The notes below the pieces were generated by a model, which worked only from the letters and a program-made list of their open reading frames with translations, was not told the DNA's origin and ran no database searches. From an uncultured Gemmiger sp. (lineage in GTDB: Bacteria > Bacillota > Clostridia > Oscillospirales > Ruminococcaceae): a stretch of 64,000 bases of DNA. Within the stretch, counting starts at the first letter, position 1. Each line of letters starts with the position of its first letter. Position numbers and translations under genes: made by a program. Positions 16,466 through 24,461 of the stretch are shown here, piece by piece. The stretch is taken from positions 248,001-312,000 of the forward strand of contig CALXHR010000001.1 of assembly GCA_944388175.1 (NCBI GenBank), given 5' to 3'.

Positions 16466-16939
16466 TCAGACGCCAAAGCAGGTATACTCTGCTTTTTGCA
16501 GCAATTCCAAAAAGCGCTGCGGGCTGCTGGCGTGGCGCAGCGACTCCACCAGCGGGCCGCGCCCCAGCAAATTGACGAGACGCGCCAAAATTTGCAGATG
16601 CAGGCTGTCCTGCCCCGGCGGAACGGCGATCATAAACAGCAAATCTACCGGGCGGCCGTCCGGTGCGCCCCAGTCCACACCGCGGCGCAGCGTCATGGCC
16701 GCCACGCCCGGCGCCGATACCCCGGCGTTGCCGGCATGCGGCAGGGCGATCCCCTCGCCAATGGCGGTCGTGCCGCCAAAGGTTTCCCGCTGGCAGACGG
16801 CATTATAATACGCGGTGCCGTTGGTGATCACGCCCAAGTGTTCCTGCAGTTCCACCAGGATGCCAAGAGCATCGGCGGCATTGTCGATGTTGGCATACAG
16901 CAGGATGCCCCTTGGGTTCATCAGTTCGCTTACTCTCAT
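16466..16939 (-). CDS. Orphan PTS EIIA component, fructose/PtsN type (157 aa)
   Basis: The protein is a single PTS_EIIA type 2 domain. GEGIALPHAG carries the phospho-accepting histidine (His68). There is no EIIB, EIIC, HPr or transcriptional regulator nearby, so it may be regulatory, in the manner of PtsN, or may serve a permease elsewhere. The start ATG at 16939 follows AAGGGGG; an in-frame GTG at 16966 overlapping the upstream stop has no ribosome binding site. It lies at the end of the lspA-rluD-cof transcript. Confidence 0.82.
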   Translation of the reverse strand: MRVSELMNPRGILLYANIDNAADALGILVELQEHLGVITNGTAYYNAVCQRETFGGTTAIGEGIALPHAGNAGVSAPGVAAMTLRRGVDWGAPDGRPVDLLFMIAVPPGQDSLHLQILARLVNLLGRGPLVESLRHASSPQRFLELLQKAEYTCFGV

Positions 16940-16962
16940 GGTGCAGCCCCCTTGCCGCGGCA

Positions 16963-17793
16963 TCACACATCGGTCTTACGGCGGATCAGCTGGTATAAGT
17001 ACTCCCCCACCGCGCCTTCCGCGCAGGTGCAGGTCGTCACCGCGTCGGCGCTGGCCTTGACCTCGGCCGGGGCGTTGGCCACCGCCACCGCGTAACCGGC
17101 TTCCCGCATCAGTTCCAGGTCATTGTAATAGTCGCCAATCACGATGGTGCGCTTTGGCGGCAGATGCAGCAGCGCGCAGAGCGCCTGCATCCCGGTTGCT
17201 TTGCTGGTGCCCATGGGCATGATCTCCAGGTAGATGCTGTTGGTTGCCAAAAAGTAGTTGTCGCGCCCGTAGTATTTGTTCTTGGTATACTGGCCCAGTT
17301 TGCGGATGGTCTCCGGGTCGGCGGCAAACACCACTTTGATCCAGCCGTCGGGTACGCACTCGACCGGGCAGGCGACGCTGCCCAGGTGCTCGTCGATCTG
17401 GTGGGCATGGGTGTACTCGTTGGCCTGCAGCACGTACATTTCTCCATTGCCGACCATCACTTCCACGCCCAGGCGCGGGAACTTCGGCAGGATATCGGCA
17501 AGGGCCGCCGTCGCCTGCGCGCGGTCCAGCGTAGCGCGCTGCAAAACGCTCTCGCTGGAAAAATCATACAACAGCGCACCGTTGCAGGAGATTGCCGGCA
17601 CCGAAAGCTGGATGCCCTGCAGCGCGGCGCGGATGGATTCCGGCGGGCGCCCGGTTGCCACCGTAAACAGGCCGCCCATCTCGGTAAACAGGCGGATGAC
17701 CGCACGGTTGCAGTCCGGCACGCCCGCTTTTGCGGTGAGCAGCGTATTGTCCATATCGCAGATCACAAGATACTCGCTGAGTGCCGATCTCAT
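16963..17793 (-). CDS. Cof-type HAD hydrolase (276 aa)
   Basis: Motif I is VICDMDNTLLTAK at residues 9-21. Motif II is TVATGRPP, and motif III/IV is KATGMQAL followed by IVIGDYYNDLELM. This is the Cof/YidA (IIB cap) HAD group, phosphatases of sugar phosphates, nucleotides or flavin-type substrates. All key residues are present. It overlaps the rluD stop by 4 nt (ATGA) and lies just ahead of the EIIA gene. Substrate unknown. Confidence 0.87.
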   Translation of the reverse strand: MRSALSEYLVICDMDNTLLTAKAGVPDCNRAVIRLFTEMGGLFTVATGRPPESIRAALQGIQLSVPAISCNGALLYDFSSESVLQRATLDRAQATAALADILPKFPRLGVEVMVGNGEMYVLQANEYTHAHQIDEHLGSVACPVECVPDGWIKVVFAADPETIRKLGQYTKNKYYGRDNYFLATNSIYLEIMPMGTSKATGMQALCALLHLPPKRTIVIGDYYNDLELMREAGYAVAVANAPAEVKASADAVTTCTCAEGAVGEYLYQLIRRKTDV

Positions 17794-18725
17794 ATTCCGC
17801 GTTCCTTTCTTAACCAGTCCAGAAATGCCGTAAAATAGGGCGGCAGCGGGGTGTCAAACTGGAGCCACGCCCCGCTGGCCGGGTGGTGGAAGCCCAGTTC
17901 CTTGGCGTGCAGGCACTGGCCGCCCAACGTTCGGATGCAGCTGCGCGGGCCGTAGACGGCGTCGCCCGCCAGCGGGTGGCCCAGCGACGCCATGTGTACC
18001 CGGATTTGATGCGTGCGCCCGGTTTTGAGACGGCAGGCAAGGTAAGTAAAGTTCCCAAACCGCTCCAACACCCGCCAGCCGGTGCAGGCATAGCGCGCCC
18101 CGGCCGCCGTCTGCGGCACCACCGCCATTTTTTTGCGGTCGCGCGGGTCGCGGCCCAGGTACGTTTCGACCGCGCCTTCGTCCTCTTTCAGGTTGCCGTA
18201 CACCACCGCATGGTAGACGCGGTGGATGCTGTGTTCGCGCATCTGCTCACTGAGGGCCTGGTGCGCCGCATCGTTTTTGGCCACCACCAGCAAGCCGCTG
18301 GTGTCTTTGTCGATGCGGTGCACAATGCCGGGGCGGATAGCCCCGCCAATGCCGGAAAGCTGCCCGGCGCAATGGTACAGCAGCGCATTGACCAGCGTGC
18401 CGTCCGGGTTGCCGGGCGCCGGATGCACCACCATGCCTTTTGGTTTGTTGACGACAAGCAGGTCGGCGTCCTCATAGACGATCTCCAGCGGGATATTTTG
18501 CGGCACTGCTTCGATGGGCTGCGGGTCCGGCACTTCCACCGTCACCCGGTCCCCCGCCCGCATCTTGTACCGTTTGGGCACGCAGCTGCCGTTGACCTGC
18601 ACGCGTTCTTCTTCAATCAGGGTTTGCAGTGCGCTGCGGGTCAGCCCTTCGCACGTCTCGCTCAAAAAGCGGTCCAGGCGCTGGCCGGCTGCCTGCGGCA
18701 AGACAGTACGCTCAAGCGTTTGCAT
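17790..18725 (-). CDS. rluD: Large-subunit pseudouridine synthase, RluD type (311 aa)
   Basis: An N-terminal S4 RNA-binding domain (residues about 14-70) precedes an RluA-family catalytic domain. HRIDKDTSGLLVVAK holds the catalytic Asp at about residue 139. GRTHQIRVHMASLGHPLAGD is the second family signature. Members modify helix 69 uridines of 23S rRNA. Position directly after lspA is the classical Firmicutes order (YlyB in Bacillus). It overlaps lspA by 14 nt and cof by 4 nt. Confidence 0.9.
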   Translation of the reverse strand: MQTLERTVLPQAAGQRLDRFLSETCEGLTRSALQTLIEEERVQVNGSCVPKRYKMRAGDRVTVEVPDPQPIEAVPQNIPLEIVYEDADLLVVNKPKGMVVHPAPGNPDGTLVNALLYHCAGQLSGIGGAIRPGIVHRIDKDTSGLLVVAKNDAAHQALSEQMREHSIHRVYHAVVYGNLKEDEGAVETYLGRDPRDRKKMAVVPQTAAGARYACTGWRVLERFGNFTYLACRLKTGRTHQIRVHMASLGHPLAGDAVYGPRSCIRTLGGQCLHAKELGFHHPASGAWLQFDTPLPPYFTAFLDWLRKERGI

Positions 18726-19239
18726 CGGGCGCGCCGCCTTCCTGTGCGGGGGGATCCCCCGCCGTTTGCGGGGTCTCGGCTTTGCGACGCCGGGATTCGA
18801 TCAGCAGGATATCCACAAACAGCAGCGCAATGCCGCACGTCACGCAGATATCGGCAAAATTAAAGACGGCGAAGTCGATGAACAGCAGGTTGATGTAATC
18901 CACAACCTGCCCGGCCAGCACGCGGTCGATCAGGTTGCCGACGCCGCCGCCCAGCACCATCGTCCAGGCAATGCGCTCGGCCAGCGGCGGGCGTTTCCAC
19001 ACCAGGTAGACCGCCACGGCGATCAGCATCGCCGTGGTGACAGCGATCAGCAGCGTCTGCTGCCCGGCCAGCATCGAGAACGCCATACCGTCGTTGAGAT
19101 AGTAGCGCAGCTCCACCACGCCGGGCCAGACCTGCATAGCGCCGACGGGTTCCAGCACAGCCGTCGCCCAGTGTTTGATCAGCTGGTCCACGCCCGCCAG
19201 AACGGCGGCTGCCAGCAGCGAAAGCAAAGAAGGGATCAT
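18712..19239 (-). CDS. lspA: Lipoprotein signal peptidase (175 aa)
   Basis: The membrane aspartyl protease that cleaves prolipoprotein signal peptides. Four hydrophobic segments are visible. The conserved blocks are LGGGVGNLIDRV, VVDYI and FNFADICV, carrying the two catalytic aspartates. The start is placed at the ATG at 19239 (MIPSLLSLL), preceded by GGAG at good spacing. GTG/ATG codons at 19254 and 19251 would begin right at the end of the ileS terminator. The C-terminal about 25 residues are a charged tail, beyond the usual family end. Confidence 0.9.
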   Translation of the reverse strand: MIPSLLSLLAAAVLAGVDQLIKHWATAVLEPVGAMQVWPGVVELRYYLNDGMAFSMLAGQQTLLIAVTTAMLIAVAVYLVWKRPPLAERIAWTMVLGGGVGNLIDRVLAGQVVDYINLLFIDFAVFNFADICVTCGIALLFVDILLIESRRRKAETPQTAGDPPAQEGGAPDANA

Positions 19240-19257
19240 GCACAGCTCCATCACTTG

Positions 19258-19297
19258 AAAAAATCAGCGGTGCTTATACAGACCTAAGCACCGCTGA
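19258..19297 (-). terminator. Terminator after ileS, abutting lspA
   Basis: The perfect 13-bp stem TCAGCGGTGCTTA/TAAGCACCGCTGA (19264-19297) with an 8-nt loop is followed on the minus strand by TTTTTT. lspA begins about 20 nt later, with no room for a separate promoter between them. Confidence 0.85.
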
Positions 19298-19305
19298 GGG
19301 AAAGA

Positions 19306-22080
19306 TCACATACCCAGAACTTTGGCGCAGCGCGGGCACAGGCCGTTTTCACCGACATCCGGCGTAAACTTCCAGCAGCGCAGGCACTTGGCGCCCGCGG
19401 CATGGCCGGCTTCGACGCCCAAGCCCTCGACGACGCCTTTGACGCCGCCTTCGCCCTGGCGCAGCGCGACCTGCGAGACGATGAACAGGTCGGCCAGCTC
19501 ATCCATCGGGATGGCGTTGAGCAGGTCATACGTGGGCTGGTCGCAGTACAGCGTCAACGCCGCTTCCAGCGAAGAGCCGATGACCTTGTCGGCGCGCGCC
19601 TGCTCCAGCACCTTCTTGACGTCGTCGCGGATGGCCATGATGCGGTCCCACTTGGCCGTAAAGGCTTCGCCGGCCGCGGGTTTCGCCTGCGGTATCTCCT
19701 CAAAGACGACATAGTCCTTCATGCCGGGCATCTTGGGCACATAGCTCCAGATTTCCTGGCTGGTGAAGCAGAGGATGGGCGCCAGCAGCTTGGTGAAGTC
19801 CACCAAAATGCGGTACAGCGTCGTCTGGGCGCAGCGGCGGGCGTGGTCGTCAGCGCAGTACAGGCGGTCCTTGATGACGTCCATATAGAAGTTGGACATG
19901 TCAATGACGCAGAAATTGTACAGCGCATGGTACGCGCGAGAGAAGTCGTAGTGGTCGTACGCGTCGCGCATCGTGGCCGTCAGCGTATTGCAGGCTTCCA
20001 GCGCCCAGCGGTCGATCTCAAACAGCTGGTCGTCGGCCACCGCGTCTTTGTTGGGGTCAAAATCGCTGAGGTTGCCCAGCATGAAGCGCGCCGTGTTGCG
20101 CATTTTGCGGTAGGCTTCCGACAGCTGGCGGAAAATCTCCTTGCCGGCGCGCACGTCGACGGTATAATCGCTGGACGCAACCCACAGGCGGATGATATCG
20201 GCGCCATAGTCGCGGATGATCTCGGCGGGCTCCATGCCGTTGCCGGCCGACTTGTGCATCTGCTTGCCCTGGGCGTCGACGACCCAGCCGTGGCACAGCA
20301 CTTCGCGGTACGGGGCGATGCCCTGGGTGGCGACGCAGGTCAGCAGGCTGGACTGGAACCAGCCGCGGAACTGGTCTGCGCCTTCCATGTACAGGTCAAC
20401 CGGCCAGGTGAGTTCCGGGCGCTCGCGGCAGACGGCGCTCCAGGTAGAACCGGAATCGAACCAGACGTCCATGATATCGGGGTCTTTTTCCCAGTCGGAC
20501 GCGCCGCATTCACAGACTTCGCCCTTGGGCATGATATCGTTGGCGTCATACTTGTACCAGGCGTCGCTGCCCTCTTTGCGGAACAGGTCGCTGACCGCCT
20601 GGATGGACGCGTCGGTGATATGGTACTTGCCGCACTTTTTGCAGTAGAATACCGGGATGGGCACGCCCCAGACGCGCTGGCGGCTGATGCACCAGTCGCT
20701 GCGGTCGCGCACCATGCCCGCCATGCGGTCATGGCCCCACGCCGGCTGCCAGTGCACGCTGTCGATGGCCTTGTAGACGTCCTCCTTGAAGGCGTCGATG
20801 GAGCAGAACCACTGCTCGGTCGCGCGGAAGATGATGGGGTGGTGGCAGCGCCAGCAGTGCGGGTACTGGTGGGTGATATGCTGCACGCCCATCAGGTTGC
20901 CGGTGCCCCGGATGTGCTCAAGGATGACTTTGTTGGCGTCCCAGACTTTAAGGCCGGCAAACTGTGCGCCGGCTTCCTCGGTCAGGCGGCCCGCATCGTC
21001 CACCGGCACGACGACCGGCAGCTGCGGGTAGTGGTTGACGCAGACTTCAAAGTCCTCGACGCCATGGCCGGGCGCGGTATGGACGCAGCCGGTACCGCCT
21101 TCCAGCGTGACATGGTCGCCCAAAATGACCAGGCCGGTGCGGTCCAGGAAAGGATGCTGGTATTCGACGAGTTCCAGCTCATCGCCGTGCACGGTCTCGG
21201 GCAGGACTTCATAGTCCTCGATATGGCAGGCTTCCATCGTCGGCTTGACGAGTTCGGCCGCCATGATGTGGTAGTCCCCGCCGATCTTGACAAAGGCGTA
21301 TTCCAGGTTGGGGTTCAGGCAGGTAGCCACGTTGGCGGGCAGCGTCCAGGTCGTCGTAGTCCAGATCACGATCCACGCCTTGTCCAGCGGGATGTTGTGC
21401 TTGGCCAGCACGCCTTTGGGGTCGCCGGTCAGCTTGAAACGGACATAGATGGAGTCGCACTCGTCCTCGCCGTATTCGATCTCGGCTTCGGCCAGCGCGG
21501 TGCGGTCCTCGGGGCACCAGTAAACGGCTTTCATGCCCTTGTAGATGTACCCTTTTTTGGCCATCTCGCCAAAGATTTCGACCTGGCGGGCCTCAAACTC
21601 GGGGCGCAGCGTCAGGTAGGGGTTTGCAAAATCGCCCTGCACGCCCAGGCGCATGAACTGCTCGTTCATCACGTCGATGTGCTCGGTGGCAAACTCCCGG
21701 CAGATTTTGCGCAGTTCCAGCTTGGAGACGCCGGCCTTTTTGTCGCCCAGCGAGCCCAGCGCTTTGAGCTCGATGGGCAGGCCGTGGGTGTCGTAGCCCG
21801 GCACATACGGCGCCTGGAACCCCGCCATGTTCTTGTAGCGGATGATGATATCCTTGATGATCTTGTTGAGCGCCGTGCCCATGTGGATGCTGCCGTTGGC
21901 GTACGGCGGGCCGTCGTGCAGGATGTAGCGGGGTTTGCCCTCGTTATTTTGGATCATCTGCTCATAGACATGGTTCTGCGCCCAGTCCTGCAGCATCTTG
22001 GGTTCCTTTTTGGGCAGGCCGGCGCGCATCTCAAACGGGGTCTGCATTTTATGGATGGTATCGTTATAATTCTGCGGCAA
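19306..22080 (-). CDS. ileS: Isoleucyl-tRNA synthetase (924 aa)
   Basis: The class I signature appears as PYANGSIHMG (HIGH variant) and the KMSKS loop as QMHKSAGNG. A CP1 editing domain follows, with WTTTTWTLPANVA. The C-terminal CLRCWKF and CPRC form the zinc site typical of bacterial-type enzymes. The first codon is TTG at 22080 (MPQNYNDTIHKM), preceded by AGGAAACC at correct spacing; the next in-frame ATG would remove conserved residues. The gene follows divIVA after 43 nt, leaving no room for a T-box leader. Confidence 0.95.
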   Translation of the reverse strand: MPQNYNDTIHKMQTPFEMRAGLPKKEPKMLQDWAQNHVYEQMIQNNEGKPRYILHDGPPYANGSIHMGTALNKIIKDIIIRYKNMAGFQAPYVPGYDTHGLPIELKALGSLGDKKAGVSKLELRKICREFATEHIDVMNEQFMRLGVQGDFANPYLTLRPEFEARQVEIFGEMAKKGYIYKGMKAVYWCPEDRTALAEAEIEYGEDECDSIYVRFKLTGDPKGVLAKHNIPLDKAWIVIWTTTTWTLPANVATCLNPNLEYAFVKIGGDYHIMAAELVKPTMEACHIEDYEVLPETVHGDELELVEYQHPFLDRTGLVILGDHVTLEGGTGCVHTAPGHGVEDFEVCVNHYPQLPVVVPVDDAGRLTEEAGAQFAGLKVWDANKVILEHIRGTGNLMGVQHITHQYPHCWRCHHPIIFRATEQWFCSIDAFKEDVYKAIDSVHWQPAWGHDRMAGMVRDRSDWCISRQRVWGVPIPVFYCKKCGKYHITDASIQAVSDLFRKEGSDAWYKYDANDIMPKGEVCECGASDWEKDPDIMDVWFDSGSTWSAVCRERPELTWPVDLYMEGADQFRGWFQSSLLTCVATQGIAPYREVLCHGWVVDAQGKQMHKSAGNGMEPAEIIRDYGADIIRLWVASSDYTVDVRAGKEIFRQLSEAYRKMRNTARFMLGNLSDFDPNKDAVADDQLFEIDRWALEACNTLTATMRDAYDHYDFSRAYHALYNFCVIDMSNFYMDVIKDRLYCADDHARRCAQTTLYRILVDFTKLLAPILCFTSQEIWSYVPKMPGMKDYVVFEEIPQAKPAAGEAFTAKWDRIMAIRDDVKKVLEQARADKVIGSSLEAALTLYCDQPTYDLLNAIPMDELADLFIVSQVALRQGEGGVKGVVEGLGVEAGHAAGAKCLRCWKFTPDVGENGLCPRCAKVLGM

Positions 22081-22123
22081 GGTTTCCTACTCTCCTCTAT
22101 CAAAATTGACCGGGACGAATCAG

Positions 22124-23038
22124 TCAGCTGTCGAAATCGACGCCCTCGAAATTATCAAACGCCGGGGAGGACAATTCTTCCTGCGGTTCGGCGGCCGCTT
22201 TGGTTTTGCGCGGGCTGCGCTTGCCGGTGGAAGATTTGCGCGTTGTCTTGCGGGCCGGCTTTTCGGCCACCGGCTCGTCATACAAACCGGCGCCCGGCTG
22301 GAACGGCAGTTCCTCCTGCGGCTGGGGGGCCGGTTCTGCCACGGCCGGTTCCTCGGGCTCTTCCGGGTGCGGGGCAATGGCAAATTCTACCGTGTCCACG
22401 CGCTTTTCAGCAGCCGGGGCGGGGGCCGGCGGTTCCGGCTCGGCGTAATACGGGGCCTGCTGCATGGGTTCTTCCTCTGCTGCGGGCTGCGCGGCCGGGG
22501 CTGCGTAGGCGGGCCCGGGTTCTGCAGGGGCCTGCTCCGCCTCCGGGGCGGGGGCCGGTTCTGCCGGTGCGGCGGGTTCTTCCTGCGGCTTTTTATACTC
22601 GGGCAATTTGCTGATGAGGTTGATGTGCTTGCGGTACATCTCCAGCAGCGAGCGCTTGAAGCTGTCCGCTTCGCTTTTCAGCGTCACAATCTCCTGCTGC
22701 GCCAGGGCAACGTCGTCCCGCACGCGCTGTTCGCGGTCCTCGGCCTTGATGTTGGCCGCGCGGATAATCTCGGCCGCTTTCTGCTTTGCTTCCCGGATCA
22801 CGTTATCCCCCAGGCGCTGGGCGTTGATCATCGTCGTGCGCAGGGTGTCCTCCTCGGCACGATATTGGTCGATGCGCTGCGCCAGCACCACAAGCTTTTT
22901 CTGCAGGTCGTCATTCTGCGCGGCAAGCGCGTCCATGCTTTCTGCAACCTGTTTCAGATAATCGTCGACGTCGTCACAGCGGTAACCGCGCATGGCTTTG
23001 TCAAACGTTACGCGGCGGACATCCTCAGAAGATATCAT
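22124..23038 (-). CDS. divIVA: DivIVA domain cell division/polarity protein (304 aa)
   Basis: The N-terminus MISSEDVRRVTFDKAMRGY then DDVDDYLKQV is the DivIVA lipid-binding motif, followed by a long coiled coil to about residue 160. The second half is unusual: an Ala/Pro/Glu-rich disordered stretch (about 165-270), a basic patch of Lys/Arg/Thr, and an acidic C-terminus. This makes it longer than the roughly 160 to 230 residues common in Firmicutes. Start ATG at 23038 follows AGGAGG. It lies between ylmH and ileS as in many Gram-positive division clusters. Confidence 0.9.
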   Translation of the reverse strand: MISSEDVRRVTFDKAMRGYRCDDVDDYLKQVAESMDALAAQNDDLQKKLVVLAQRIDQYRAEEDTLRTTMINAQRLGDNVIREAKQKAAEIIRAANIKAEDREQRVRDDVALAQQEIVTLKSEADSFKRSLLEMYRKHINLISKLPEYKKPQEEPAAPAEPAPAPEAEQAPAEPGPAYAAPAAQPAAEEEPMQQAPYYAEPEPPAPAPAAEKRVDTVEFAIAPHPEEPEEPAVAEPAPQPQEELPFQPGAGLYDEPVAEKPARKTTRKSSTGKRSPRKTKAAAEPQEELSSPAFDNFEGVDFDS

Positions 23039-23101
23039 ACTATTCCTCCTGTTTTGGGGCTTTCCTTGACCGGGGCGGTCATGCAAAGGGCGCGGGGCGC
23101 C

Positions 23102-23905
23102 TTAATACTGAAAGAAGGAGATAAACACACGGTCTTTGCGGCTTTTGCCGCCGATCTCGGCCAGACGGTAACGCCCGACGCCGCGCACGGTAAAAATATC
23201 CTGCGCATAGACCGGTTCGTGGGCGGCGCGCAACGGCAGGTGGTTGATTTCCACTCGGCCCGCCGCGATATAGTCTGCCGCCCGCGCGCGGGAGGTATGC
23301 ATCATCGCCGCCAGCACAGCGTCGGCCCGCAGCGAGGGGACCGTCGCCTCCTGAAGCGCGCGCTGCGGCCCCTGCAGCAGGTTGGCGGGCAGCGCATCAC
23401 AGACTTCGGCACGTACCGGGCAGCGCCCGGCGCTGGTCAGCTCCGCTGCAATCCAGTCCAGCTTATCCTCCAGCGCCACGGCATAAAATACCGCCGGCTG
23501 CTGCGGGTCCGGCAAAAGGTCGCCCAGGCAGGCGCGGTCCAGCCCCAGGCCCAAAATCGAGCCCAGGTATGCGCGGTGGTCCGGCAGCGGCTCCCCGGTT
23601 GCGGTCAGGCGCAGGTAGCCCAGCGGTTCCTCCTGCCAGGCATCCGGCGGTTCCAGGCAAAGGACCCGGCGCTCGGCTTCTTTATACCCGCCCCAAAACC
23701 GGAAAGCGGCAAAGCCGGCGCGGTGGCATGCCGCCTGCGTCAAAGCCTGCTCACGGTCCGACAAAAAACCGGTGTACCGGGGCATTGAACGGCTGGCAGC
23801 GACGCGGCACAATTCCTCGACCCGGCGCATCAGCCGGCGCTCGTCGTCGTTTTGCGGCGGCACAAAGCCGCGCACGGCGGGCGGCGGATCAGAAGAATAC
23901 GCCAT
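23102..23905 (-). CDS. ylmH: YlmH-type S4 RNA-binding protein (267 aa)
   Basis: The C-terminal third is an S4 domain (SLRADAVLAAMMHTSRARA, then AGRVEINHLPL). It follows a YlmH-type N-terminal region with RYTGFLSDREQAL and a GFAAFRFWGGY block. YlmH binds stalled ribosomal complexes in Bacillus and lies in the division cluster between sepF and divIVA, as here. It overlaps sepF by 17 nt. The ATG at 23905 has GGAG inside the end of sepF. ylmG, usually next to it, is absent. Confidence 0.87.
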   Translation of the reverse strand: MAYSSDPPPAVRGFVPPQNDDERRLMRRVEELCRVAASRSMPRYTGFLSDREQALTQAACHRAGFAAFRFWGGYKEAERRVLCLEPPDAWQEEPLGYLRLTATGEPLPDHRAYLGSILGLGLDRACLGDLLPDPQQPAVFYAVALEDKLDWIAAELTSAGRCPVRAEVCDALPANLLQGPQRALQEATVPSLRADAVLAAMMHTSRARAADYIAAGRVEINHLPLRAAHEPVYAQDIFTVRGVGRYRLAEIGGKSRKDRVFISFFQY

Positions 23906-24341
23906 TATTCTCCAGCTCGTCGATCAGATCGCCCATGATATCGACATTGTACGGCGTGATGATAAACGTGCTGGTGGCCACGCGTTTAATCTGGCCGTTG
24001 TTGGCGTACGCCACACCGGACAAAAAGTCGATCAGCCGGCGGGAGACCTCCTTGCCGGTGGACTCCAAATTCAGCACGACGGTACGCTTGGCATTGAGCT
24101 GGTCGGCGATGGCCGAAGCATCCTCAAACCGTTCGGGCTTGACCAGCACCACCTGCAGCTGTGTGGTGGCGTTGATGTTGACCACCTTGTTGCTGTGCTG
24201 CTGCTTTATCTCCGCCTGGGCATAATTTTGCGCGGCAGCGCCCTGGTCGCCGGCAAAAATTTCGTCCTCGGTATCGTCCAGGTAGGCATCGCCTTCCGGG
24301 TCAATGCCGAGTTTGCTTTTCAGGCTGTCAAACATAGACAT
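23889..24341 (-). CDS. sepF: Cell division protein SepF (150 aa)
   Basis: The C-terminal SepF domain has VVLVKPERFEDASAIADQL, VVLNLESTGKEVSRRLIDFLSG and TFIITPYNV in order. An N-terminal amphipathic stretch MSMFDSLKSKLG acts as the membrane anchor in the family. SepF tethers and bundles FtsZ at midcell. Start ATG at 24341 follows AAAGGAGAAAC; the frame extends 15 codons upstream without a good start. It has its own strong promoter at 24410-24438. Confidence 0.92.
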   Translation of the reverse strand: MSMFDSLKSKLGIDPEGDAYLDDTEDEIFAGDQGAAAQNYAQAEIKQQHSNKVVNINATTQLQVVLVKPERFEDASAIADQLNAKRTVVLNLESTGKEVSRRLIDFLSGVAYANNGQIKRVATSTFIITPYNVDIMGDLIDELENNGVFF

Positions 24342-24409
24342 GGTAGTTTCTCCTTTGTTGCCGTGCGCAAGGGCGTACCGCTGCACACAGTTACAGCAAT
24401 ATATACTCC

Positions 24410-24438
24410 ATATTATCCTGTATTCCGGCAGTTGTCAA
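24410..24438 (-). promoter_or_regulatory. Promoter of sepF-ylmH-divIVA-ileS
   Basis: The minus strand has TTGACA (24433-24438), a 17-nt spacer and TAATAT (24410-24415), about 60 nt before the sepF start. The -35 is perfect. Confidence 0.75.
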
Positions 24439-24461
24439 TATAAAACCGGCAGAAACTGTCG

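Noticed and set aside
22081..22123. T-box riboswitch ahead of ileS
   Set aside because: Only 43 nt separate divIVA and ileS, and no T-box sequence is visible; ileS is in the sepF transcript.
19402..22614. A 1070-codon plus-strand open frame antisense to ileS
   Set aside because: It mirrors ileS codons, is rich in His/Arg/Val/Ala as antisense frames of GC-rich genes are, and has no ribosome binding site. ileS is unmistakable on the other strand.
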